From contig JAYKKT010000091.1 of the NCBI GenBank assembly GCA_036023115.1, positions 33,169,001 to 33,233,000 on the forward strand: a DNA stretch of 64,000 bases, read 5' to 3'. Numbering within the stretch: position 1 is the first letter of the stretch; each line of letters begins with the position of its first letter. The DNA comes from Brasenia schreberi (lineage: Eukaryota; Streptophyta; Magnoliopsida; Nymphaeales; Cabombaceae). Made by a program: the position numbers and the translations under genes. Below, one piece after another: positions 25,523-37,600 of this stretch. The notes under the pieces were generated by a model, which worked only from the letters and a program-made list of their open reading frames with translations, did no database searches and was not told where the DNA came from.

Positions 25523-25697
25523 TCAGACTTCTGTCCTTTCAACCGCTGCAGCAGTTGAATTTTGAGACACCAATTGATACTCACGCTCTCCGTTATCTTC
25601 AATGACGGCATTATTATTCTCATTGCTGGTGACACTACTTACAGAAACCGAGCAGAGGAAAAAAAAGGATGATGTATAGATGGTTACGTGCCAGAGA
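25523..25697 (-). CDS. TMEM8-like gene, terminal exon
   Basis: Acceptor CCTTTGCAG, then TCTCTGG..., encoding [16 protein letters not shown] followed by a Ser/Asn/Glu-rich cytosol-type tail and TGA. With the previous exon it completes the HxxxH motif. Confidence 0.78.
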
Positions 25698-28600
25698 CTG
25701 CAAAGGGGACAGAAAATAAAAGAATGAAGGAAATGAATGAGATGCAGGTGTTCAGAATGCTATTTACAAGTGGAAACTAAATAGAAGGGACAAAGAAAGG
25801 GTATCCATACCTGTGAAAAATCCAGTAGCTTTGATTAGACTCGAGAGTCCAGCACGTTGCGGCCATGGACAACAGAAAAAATCCCGCAAGCAAGAAAGGC
25901 CACCGAAATCGTTTCATTAATGTTTGAACCGTACGAAATAACCATTGCTTCAGATTTCCCCATCTGTGTCATATGGAACCCATAATTCAGTGGGGTTTAG
26001 GCCAACCGTACTAACAACAATGCTGGAGTAAGGCCATCATAAAGAGTATGAAAGAAAAGCTAATATTAGATAATTCCTGTCTGCTTTGACAGAACAGACA
26101 AGGTTTCTAAACCAAGTTTTACTATATTTATTTATAAGAAATAAAAGGAAAGGTAGTTCACGAGCAGATGTTATGACTTGAAAGAAGCTCCAGGACATAA
26201 CCCAACTATCACTTGACAATCGAGCTTAACTTGTGTATTTGGGAATCCAGTGCACTTGGTCTTCTTGTCCTTTCCAACATAGACTATGCACTTGACCATG
26301 GATTTTCATTCTACTTCCATTCTACAACCGTCTAGTTGGAAAATGGAAGTTAATTTTCCCTCCCAGGGCAACTCTAATCAATCTCCAAGTAGCTTCCTTG
26401 ACTTTCTGATTGATCATCGTCCGACTTATTTGGCCATAAATAGTCTCATTCACATATAGCAGTAAAACACACGCTTCAATCTGTAAGTTTATTTTTCTTC
26501 ATGAGCTTGATCACTCTGAACCTCTCAATCTAGATCTTTCCAGTATACTTGAATGGAGAAACAATATATTAAGAGGAAAGAAGATAAGCACCGAAATCAG
26601 GTAAAAGAGCCCTTCCAATTTTCTTGATTTGTCCCCATATACTTATTTGTCATATAAGTAGAAAAGGTGGTGCATGATGCCCCTATTGGGAATTGTCGAT
26701 CATTGGCCAGATCATCTTCCTCAGATTCAAGACCTCTGTGATTTCTATGCTATTGCCAAGTTCATAACTGATTCATATCGATAAAAAGGAGGATAAGTGT
26801 AGCACAAACTTAGAAGTGACCTTTGTCCCCATATACTTATTTGTCATATAAGTAGAAAAGGTGGTGCATGATGCCCCTATTGGGAATTGTCGATCACTGG
26901 CCAGATCATCTTCCTCAGATTCAAGACCTCTGTGATTTCTATGCTATTGCCAAGTTCATAACTGATTCATATCGATAAAAAGGAGGATAAGTGTAGCACA
27001 AACTTAGAAGTGACCTTGTAGACTGTACCTTCCTATCCTTTTTTCAATTTCACCTTTACCCTCCTTACTAGAAAAGAAAGCAAGCAAGTCGTTTCTATTT
27101 CACAAGGGTATGATGAGGCTTCATTCTCTTCCATGTTTTCACTGACAACATCCCCTATCCATGCTTGTTTTTGTTGCGCAACATTTTGAGGTGACTATGC
27201 TAAGTAGGCGCATTGGATATCAGGCTATTCCTTAAGTCACTATTTTCACGGTTCTCCTGCATTTGATTGACAATATAATCACCAGAGGACAATATTATCA
27301 ACAAAGAGATCATCTGTCCACTTTCAGGATTCCTCATTATTGTTGTTTCCCTTCCCTGTGCTTCGTGCAGTTGCCTTTTTAGCTTAGGCATGGCATTTAC
27401 ATTCGAGTCCATCTGAGCCTCGTACTGATATATGTAACCTGTGTGCGTAGAAAACTGCCCTAGTTACAAGCTAGATTCCACTCCTCTTTCTGGGTCACTA
27501 CCGTTTTCCACAACTGTGTAGAGCTCTTTTAGCAGAAAATCTGATGCCTTTAAGCTTGGTTCCTGCCCGCTTTCTCGGCAGAATTTGGGGTCTGCCAAGT
27601 TTGGCAACATAACCGTGGTCCTGTAGATTTCTTCAATTGGCTAAAAGCCCCATCACTCGGAAACTGTTTAGGTTCCACCTCATTGTGCCCAACCAAACCA
27701 CAGTAAACGCAGAATTCAGGTAGGCACATACCTGTTATTGATCTTAGTCGTGCCATCGTCAGCATTCGTTATACGGATGCATTCTTTCGAGGCTGTGATG
27801 ATCTTCATACTCAGTAGGGCATTTACTATTGTTTCCTGGTTTTCCGGCATATTGAAGAGGCATGTCTCCACTGGTTCCAGTTTAGTACCGATCTTGTCTC
27901 CCATTGCTTTGTTTTGCAGTGAGCTAGTAATCCCCAAACTTGGAACCAAACATCTGCCATTTCAAACTATATCCCCTTTCAATTGAAATATGTTACAAGT
28001 TATTTCGTTGAGTTTATTGGCTGGCTAGCCGTTTGGCATACTTGATTCTTTGAGGATTTGATTTTACTCCGTGAGATCGTCCCCTTGGAGATGTAACATT
28101 CAAGCGAGAAGAAATTTCTTGGTCAATGATCACAACTCCCTTATATGTTTGGGAAATTAAAAAACACATTACATGGCAAATATACCTCTGTTCATGTAAG
28201 GGATCATCCTTGCATGGCCGGTCCCAAGCCGGGATAAAGGAGGAGGGTTGCGTTAGGCTTTCGACACCTAGCATAAAACTTTATTGGACTTATCTATCAT
28301 AGATTCTACAAATTATGAGCATTGTGTGGGGACGTTCTCTCTCAACGACGTATTATAGGTCCCAAATGCTTCGAAAAGTAAGCAAGGTCATCTATGTCTT
28401 CGTCCAAATGTAGTGAATCAATTATAGAGAGGGTTCCCACATTATAGATAGGTGTAAGTAAAAAGTTAGTTCCGCTGCATTGTCACCCGAATTAATAAAC
28501 AAGTTTCAACAAAGGTCTCCGCATTTTTAGAACGGACAAATACGGGATAAGGAAGCTAGTCCTAGATAATAAGATTCGTATTTGTACTTGGAATATCGAA

Positions 28601-31600
28601 ACATTGACCGGTAAATTAATGGAGGTGGTAGATAGAGGATAAAATGAGAGAATATCGTTTAAGATGGTTTGGACATATAGAAAGAAGATCAAAAGAAGAA
28701 CTTTAAGAAAATATGAAAAACTAAAATTTGAAAGTATTAAAAGATGTAGAGGACGATCACAAAAGTGTTGAAAAGAAACAATAAAGAATGATCTAGCTAA
28801 TTATGAGTTAATTGCTAACATGGCACATGATAGGGCCCAATGGAAAAAAAGAATCCATGTACCTGACTGTTAGAAAGTCAAGTTGACTACTTAGAGTCTA
28901 GAGTGTCTCAATTCAGTCCATAATGTATAGATTAGGATTTGGATCCCAATGGATCAGATTTTGATCCATTGAGACCCGAGTCATACTAAATACTTATTAG
29001 GGGTAATAAGGTCTTTCAAGTTATAAGGCTTAGTATAAATTAAGTGATCTGGACGGCTGCCAAGAAGGAGCCGCCCAACCCTAGTTTGTATTCTTTTCAA
29101 TCTTCAATGAAAGTATGATGTATTTAGTGTAAATCCAACATGGTATCAGAGCCTATTGAGGTCTATATACGATCAATCGCGAGAGGAAAACAACAAAAAA
29201 GGTTTCTTCTAACAAAGAGATAAGTATTTCTCATAGTTTTAGTGGTATTTCTTATTTGAAGTTCAGTTTTGTGTTGGATTCTAAAATATCATCGCAGCGG
29301 GCTCGGTTTACTCTTCGCAATCAAATTAGATACAAGTTGGAAGAGATTACCGTGAACATATTTCTTTGAGTGGGTGATTCTTCTTGAATCGTAGATTAAG
29401 GAAGGCCTTCATGATTTGCTATCAATATCACTTAATTGATTTTTTGGAAACAAAGTATCTGAATATGGAAAAAGGGAAGATGATTGAAGGACATGAATCG
29501 AATTCCTCGGATAAAGGGGATGTATTTCAAATCACGAATTTGAAGTTAGATGGAAAGAATTATTTGCAATGGGCTAGATCGATTGAATTGGCAATTATGG
29601 CCAGGAGACGTTGGGATTACTTGGCTGGTGAGATATCTTCACACTCAACTACAGATTCTCTTTATCCTCGATGGCGTAGGGAAAATACACTGGTGAGTGC
29701 TTGGCTTATCCAATCAATGACTCCATCTATAGGCAGCACATTCATGTTTCTGAAAATAGCTCGGGACATTTGGCTAGCAGTTCAGGAAGCGTATGCTCAA
29801 CAGAAGAATATTGCTAAGAAGTACGATCTCATTGAAAAGATTCGCAAATGCAGACAAGGAGGAAGAATAGTCAGTGAGTACTATACAGAACTCATGGGAC
29901 TGTAGGAAGAACTTCAATTTTACTTCAAGACTAAATGTCAGAATTGCACACAGGAGCGAAATGAAGAGTTTGAAGAACGCAAAGTATTCGACCTTTTATG
30001 GGGCATTTCATTTGAGTATGAGGCAGTGAAGAACAACATTCTTAGTAGGGAAGAGCTTCCGTCCCTGAGCACAGTTTATTCACTTCTTCTTGAGGAAGAA
30101 GACATAAAACTTTTGGAGAAGGACACTAAAATTAATTAAAAAAATACAGCTTTTGTAGGAAGGAATGTGTATACTCTTCCATTTGCTAGGGAGAGAGGTG
30201 GTTATGGCAGAGGCAGAAGAAGATCTGGTTTTCCATATGAAGAAATAGACAAATTGACTTGCACTCATTACGGAAAAACACGTCACACCAAGGAAACATG
30301 CTGGGAATTAGTGGGAAAACCTACCTACTTTCAAAACAGAACTAATAAGGCTTATTTTAGCAGTGACCAGACTGAAAAACCAAAGGCAGATGAAAGTGCA
30401 ACGTCATTGGCAGACATGAAAAGGGAGATTGAGCTGCTGAAGGCCCGCTTAACAGATTCACAAGTTCCATCTACATTCTCTCACAACGACTCACAAGCAA
30501 CTATTGCCTATCCATTCTCATTCTTGACCCAGGGTAATATAAGTTTCTCTTATTCACGAACATGGGTTATTGATTCTGGGGCTACAGACTACATGGTCAG
30601 TCACAGAGATTTCTTTAATCACTATGAATTGATTCAGACAAAGGTTAATATCAAGTTGACAGATGGTTCTCGACTCCAATAATGAGAAAAGGGAGTATTA
30701 TTACATCTTTCGGCATACTAAAAAATGTTTTACATGTCCCAAACATCTCTGTGAATTTATTGTCTGTCTTTGCTATGACACAAGATTTGAAATGTCGTAT
30801 AATTTTTGATTCTAATGGATGTCTTTCAGGAACAGAGGACGGGGAGGATCTTTGGTCAGGGTAGTACCAGAAGAGGTCTCTATGTGTGCGAGGATACTAA
30901 TGGAACAACATTACACTCCACAGTCATTACAGAGAAACAAAAGGAAGACATACCTCACTAACACAAAAGACTAGGACATTTACCTTTTTCAAAAATAAAG
31001 ATGTTATTACCTAAGTTTAGAGATTGTAACAATTTGAATTTGAATTTGAATTGTGACACTTGCCAAAAGGCAAAACACCATCGCATTTCCTTTCCTTTAC
31101 AACAACAACAACAACTAAGCCTTTTCCCATACTAGACGGGGTCGGCTACATGGATTCTTTGTTTCCACAGATCTCTATCGTGTGCCATGTTAGCAGTTAA
31201 CTCCCAATAAGCTAGATCATTCTTTATTGTTTCTTTCCAACACTTTTGTGGTCGTCCTCTACCTCTTTTAATACTTTCCAAATTTAGTTTTTCTAACCTT
31301 CTTACAGGTTCTTCTTTTGATCTTCTTTCTATATGTCCAAACCATCTTAAACGATGTTCTCTCATTTTATCCTCTATTGGTGCCACTCCTAATTTGTTTC
31401 TAATAACCTCATTATGTATACGGTCTTTTCTTGTATGACCACTCATCCATCTCAACATCTTCATTTCTGTCACATACATCTTTTGTACATGTTGATGATT
31501 AACTGCCCAACACTCAGAACCATAAAACATGGCAGGCCTAACTGCTGCTCTATAATATTTACCTTTTAATTTTAATGGTATCTTCTTATCACAAAGAATA

Positions 31601-34600
31601 CCTGATGCTCCTCTCCATTTTAACCAACCAGCATTAATTCTATGTGTAACATCTCCATCAATTCTTCCATCACTTTGAAAAATTGACCCTAGGTATTTAA
31701 AACTTTCCTTTTGGGGAATGCAATGTGTGCCAATTTTAATTTCTATGTCCTCTGAAGTAGCCAAATGATCAAACTTACATTCCATATATTCTGTCTTTGT
31801 TCTACTAAGTCGGAGGCCTTTGTTTTCTAATGTTTCTCTCCATAGTTCCAATTTTCTATTAACTTTTTCCTTAGACTCCTCCACTAATACAATGTCATCT
31901 GCAAATAACATCCACCAAGGTACTTCATCTTGAATATGTTTTGTTAACTCATCCATCACCATTATAAATAAGTATGGACTTAAAGTTGATCCTTGATGTA
32001 ACCCAATATTAACTTCAAAGAAGTCTGTCGTTCCTTCATGAGTCCTCACACATGTTTTTGCACCATCATACATGTCTCTTATAAGGTTAATATATGTCAA
32101 TGGGATACCTCTTTTTTCCAAAGTTCTCCAAAGAACCTCCCTCGGTACCCTATCATAAGCTTTTTCTAGATCAATAAATATCATGTGAAGGTCTTTCTTT
32201 TTTGCTCTAAAATGTTCCATAAGACGTCTCAAAAGGTAAATTGCTTCAATAGTAGATCTACCGGGCATAAATCCAAATTGGTTCTCTGTTGTACTTGATA
32301 CTTGTCTTAACCTACGTTCGATAATTCTTTCCCATAATTTCATAGTATGACTCATTAACTTGATACCTCGATAATTCGCACAATTTTGAATGTCTCCCTT
32401 GTTCTTATATACGGGTATAAGTGTAGTTGCTCTCCATTCCTCGGGCATCTTTTGGTTTTTCCATATTTCATTAAATAGTCTTGTGAGCCAAGTGATTCCT
32501 ATTTCTCCTAGTATTTTCCAAACTTCTATAGGAATATTATCTGGTCCTACCGATTTACCACTCTTCATATGTTTAAGAGCCTCTTTGACTTCATTCTTTT
32601 GAATACGTCGGTAGAAATTGTGGTTTATATACTTTTCTAACTTGGCTAAATCTCCTAAACTAATACTAACATCTTTATTTTCATTAAAAAGATTATAAAA
32701 ATAGTTTTTCCATCTATTTCTTATATCATCATTTGCCACTAGAATTTTTTCATCCTCGTCTTTTATGCATCTAACATAATTAAGATCTTTAGTTTTCTTA
32801 TCTCTAGCCCTAGCTATCCTAAAAATATCTCTTTCACCCTCTTTTGAGTTGAGTTTTTTATATAAGTCCTCCCAAATCTTAGCTTTTGCTTCACTAACGG
32901 CCTTTTTTGCTTCCTTCTTTGCTTTCTTATAAGCTTCTAAAGTTTCACTAGTTTTCTTAGCATAATGTAATTTGTAACATGCCCTCTTTGCCTTGATTTT
33001 ATTTTGTACTACTTCACTCCACCACCAAGCATCTTTTTGTGCCGGTACACCTCCCTTAGATACCCCTAACACATCTTTCACCAATCATCGCATTTCCTTT
33101 CCTTTAAATGAAGAAAAATCTTTAATTCCATTTGAAATTGTTCATTCAGATATTTAGAGACCCTGTTCTACTACATCTGTGCATGGTTACAAGTATTTTG
33201 TTTCATTTATCGATGATTGTATTAGATTCACTATGCTATATCTCATGAAGACTAAAGAAGAAGTGAAGAATATCCTTCCTGTTTATTGTCAGTTTGTACA
33301 GACTCAGTTTCAGCATACTATAAGAGTTTTTCGTAGTGATAATGGAGAAGAGTTTATGTCTCAATCCCTTCACTCATACTTTCTACAGCATGGAATTCTA
33401 CATCAAACTTCATGTGTATACTCTCCTCAACAGAATGGTGTTGCTGAAAGAAAAAATCGACATATTCTAGAAGTATCCAGAACTCTCTTACTTAGAGGCA
33501 ATGTGCCAAAATGTTATTGGGGTGAAGCAGTACTAACTTCAATATTTCTTATCAATTGTATGCCAAACAGAATTCTTAATGGAAACACCCCATTTCATCT
33601 ATTATGTCCTGCTCAAAAACAATTCCATCTTATTCCAAGAATATTTGGTTGTACATGTTTTGTTCATGTCTATCATGGCCTAAGAGATAAATTAGATGCT
33701 CGATCAATTAGATGTATTTTTCTTGGATACTCTTCTACAAAGAAGGGATAAAGTGTTATGACCCCATAAAAAGGAAAGTATTTGTCACAATGGATGTTAC
33801 ATTTCATGAAGATATTCCTTTTTATAATATTGTAGAAATGGCTCCTTTAGATATGCCATCATCATTGGTGCTACCCCTTTTGCCAACTGAAGTTCAGCCA
33901 TAAAAAGAAAATGGAGGTGAAGAGATGACTCTGATTCAGAAATACAATGGCAAATATATAGTAGAGGTGACAGAAGGATATTTGCTCCACAACGATCACC
34001 TATCTCAGATTATAATCCTCCACCAGAATTGGATTTAAATCCAACACAAGGGACTACACAACTTTTGAATGAATCTGATGACTTACCTATTGCACTTAGA
34101 AAAGGTAGGAGAAACAATGCAAAATATTCTTTGGACAAAATGATATCATACTCAAATTATCCCAAAGAATATCAGTTATTTGCGATGCATGCAGATACTA
34201 TCCATATTCCTAAAACATTTGAAGAGGCCAACCATTATCCAGAGTGGAGTGCAGCCATGAAAGAAGAAATTGCAGCTCTAGTCCGAAACAAAACCTAGGA
34301 ATTATCTGATCTACCTCATGGAAGGAAAACTGTGGGGTGCAAATGGGTTTTCTCTGTGAAGTATAAAGCTGATGGAAATATAGAATGCTATAAAGCTAGA
34401 TTAGTAGCTAAAGGTTACAGCCAATCATATGACATAGATTATATTGAGACATTTACTCCTGTGGCAAAGATGAACACTATTCGTATTTTACTCTCTTGTT
34501 GCCCATTCGGGTGGGAACTAAAACCACTTTGATGTTAAAAATGCTTTCTTGCATGGAGATTTAGAGGATGAGGTGTACATGGAGATTCCCCTCAGATTTG

Positions 34601-37600
34601 GTCTCATGTTGGAGAAAACAAAGGTGTAGATTGAGGAAGGCTTTTTATATGGGTTAAAATAGTCAATTTCTCCCGAGCATGATTTGGAATAAAGATTTGA
34701 CATAAAGCAATGGTGTGCCTAGGCTACAAGCAAAGTCAAGGGGAGATCATACACTTTTCTTCAAACATTCAAAGGGAGGAAAAGTTGACTGCATTTTTGT
34801 TTACGTTGATGATATTATTATCACAGGAGTAGAGTATGCTCTACTCCTATGGAAGCTCCCACAGAAGAGACCAATAAACTTACTGAACCATTTGAAGATG
34901 TTGGTAAATATCAGCGATTAGTGGGAAAGTTGATATATATTACTATTACCCGACCAGATATCAGCTTTGCAGTTGGATATGTAAGTAGGTGGATGCATTG
35001 CCCATCCAAGTATCATATGAGTACAGTTTTTCACATCATCAGATACTTGAAATCAACTATAACCTACGGGTTATTATATTCTCCATCTTTATCACTAGAC
35101 ATATGTATATATTCTGATGCAGATTGAGCAGGCTCTAGAATAGACAGGAAATCAACTTCAGGATATGTAGTCTGTTTGGGAGGCAATGTTATATCTTGGA
35201 AAAGTAAGAAGCAGTCTGCGGTTGCCAGGTCTAGCGCAGAAGTAGAGTACCGTACTATAGCACTGGGTATATGTGAAGGTCAATGGATCCTATCACTTCT
35301 TGAAGAACTTGGTCTAAAAAGAAATACTCCTATTACTTTCTTTACAAACAGTAGATCAACTCTTCAAATAGCGCAAAATCCAGTCTTCCATGAAAGAACG
35401 AAGCATATTGAGATAGACTGTCATTTCATTAGAAAAAAGATAGCCCAAGGCTTATTCAATCTTGTTCATGTTAGTTCAGAAGATCAATTAGCAGACATAT
35501 TCACCAAACCAGTATCCATTAATGGTCTTTGAAGAGCACGGGTACAATTGGGAATTACCAACCTTCAGGAGTCAACTTGAGGGGGCGTGTTAGAAAGTCA
35601 AGTTGACTACTTAGAGTCATAAGTATAGGATGTCGTATACAGTAGAGTGTCTCAGTTCAGTCCATAATGTATAGATTAGGATTTGGATCCCAATGGATCA
35701 GATTTTGATCCATTGGGACCCGAGTCATACTAAATGCTTATTAGGGGTAATAAGGTCTTTCAAGTTATAAGACTTAGTAAGTGATTGTAATTAGGGTTGA
35801 GAAGAGAGAAAACGTGAGATGCTGGACGACTGCCAAGAAGGAGCTGTCCAGCCCTAGTTTGTATTCTTTTCAATCTTCAATGAAAGTATGATGTATTTAG
35901 TGTAAATCCAACACCGACCCCATCTAGTATGGTAAAAGGCTTAGTTGTTGTTGTGGTAGATAGTATGATTGGGAGAAAGATTCATATTTTATATTTACAA
36001 GATACAAAGTGGGTGAGAAAAAGGCAAGGAGATTAAAAATACAGTTTTAAATTATGGTACTCGGGAAAGTAAAAGTCTTGGAATGGAGTTGATATTATTA
36101 TAAATAAAGATTTAAAGGATAGTGTAGTAGACATACAATAATATGGTGACTGAATTATGATGGTGAAATTAGTGTTAGGAGTAGAGGCTTTGAATATAGT
36201 TTGTGCTTATGCATCTCAAGTAGGATTAGAAAATAGTATAAAAAAGGTTTTTTGAGAGGAGTTACATAAGGTAATTCAAAGAATTCCACAAAAGGAGATG
36301 ATTTGTTAAGGAAGAAACTTAAATATACATGTTAATAAAGATGCATTATGATATTAAGATATTCATGAAAATAATGGTTTTGGAGATATAAATGAGGGTA
36401 AGGAGATTTTAAATTTTGCTATGGCTTTTGATCTCTTATAACCAATACAATTTTCAAAAAATAAGATGAACATTTAATTACTTATAAAAGTGGCTTATCA
36501 CAAATACAAATTGATTATTTCTTTTATAGAAAAAAAGATAGATCGTATTGTAAAGATTGCAAGGTAATTTTAGGAGAAAGCTTAACTACTTAACATTGAC
36601 TTTTACTAATGGATTTGCAGGTAAAAAAAGTGTACAAAGAAGAATAGAGTGCATAGAGCTATTCGGACTACATGGTAGAACCTCAAATGTGAGCAAATAT
36701 ATTTAAAGAGAAAGTTCTTCAAGAAAATGCTTGGAATTATATAGGTGGAGCTCACTTGGATCACAAGACTATTTAATGAAATAAGAAGAATCCAAAAGAT
36801 CGAGGAATGGAGAGCAAGTACATATATGCCCATATATAAAAACAAGGGAGATATTCAAAATTGTTTCAATTATCAAGGTATGAAGTTACCAAGCCATACT
36901 ATGAAATTATAGGAAAGAATTATTAGGAATGAAAGACTCATTTCAAGTTAATATTAGGTTACATCAGGGATCAACTTTAAGTCCATATTTATTTATATTG
37001 GTCATTGATGAATTAAAAACAATAACTACAACAACAACAACTAAGCCTTTTCCCATACTAGACGGGGTTGACTACATGGATTTTTTGTTTGCACAGAGCC
37101 TTATCGTGTGCCATGTTAACAGTTAGCTCACAATAAGCTAGATCATTCTTTATTGTTTCTTTCCAACACTTTTGTAGTCGTCCTCTACCAATACTTTTCA
37201 AATTTAGTTTTTCTAACCTTCTTATAGGTTCTTCTTTGGATCTTCTTTCTATATGTCCAAACCATCTTAAACGATATTCTCTCATTTTATCCTCTATTGG
37301 TGCCACTCCTAATTTGTTTCTAATAACCTCATTATGTATATGGTCTTTTCTTGTATGACCACTCATCCATCTCAACATTTTCATTTCTGTCACAGACATC
37401 TTTTGTACATGTTATGATTAACTACCCAACACTCAGAACCATAAAACATGGCAGGCCTAATTGTTGCTCTATAATATTTACCTTTTAACTTTAATGGTCT
37501 CTTCTTATCACAAAGAATACCTGATGCTCCTCTCCATTTTAACCAACTAGCATTAATTCTATATGTAACATCTCCATCAATTCTTCCATCACTCTGAAAA

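Larger units (their letters stand above)
28868..35913 (+). mobile_element. Copia element 1 (Ty1-copia), decayed, containing LINE C
   Basis: LTRs at 28868-29140 and 35588-35913, PBS directly after the first LTR, purine tract before the second. The target site is CTGAC (28863-28867) against CCGAC (35914-35918), a 5-bp duplication with one change. The coding order is gag, protease, integrase, RT, RNase H, but with many stops, shifts and a deletion just after YVDD. LINE C (31100-33085) interrupts the pre-integrase/integrase region. Confidence 0.93.
28636..35952 (+). mobile_element. LINE B: short RTE-LINE 3' end inserted in LINE A, split by copia element 1
   Basis: It begins AGGATAAAATGAGAGAATATCG (EDKMREYR) and continues to GACC-CCATCTAGTATGG-AAAAGGCTTAGTTGTTGTTG. 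It is interrupted at 28868-35913 by copia element 1. The flanking repeat GTGGTAGATAG lies at 28625-28635 and at 35953-35963. Confidence 0.8.

Noticed and set aside
26628..27015. CRISPR-like or satellite array
   Set aside because: Only two adjacent copies without spacers; it is a simple tandem duplication in a plant intron.
32390..32602. Plus-strand ORFs opposite LINE RT (also at 38213 and 63025)
   Set aside because: Shadows of the LINE reverse transcriptase on the other strand, repeated in each LINE copy.
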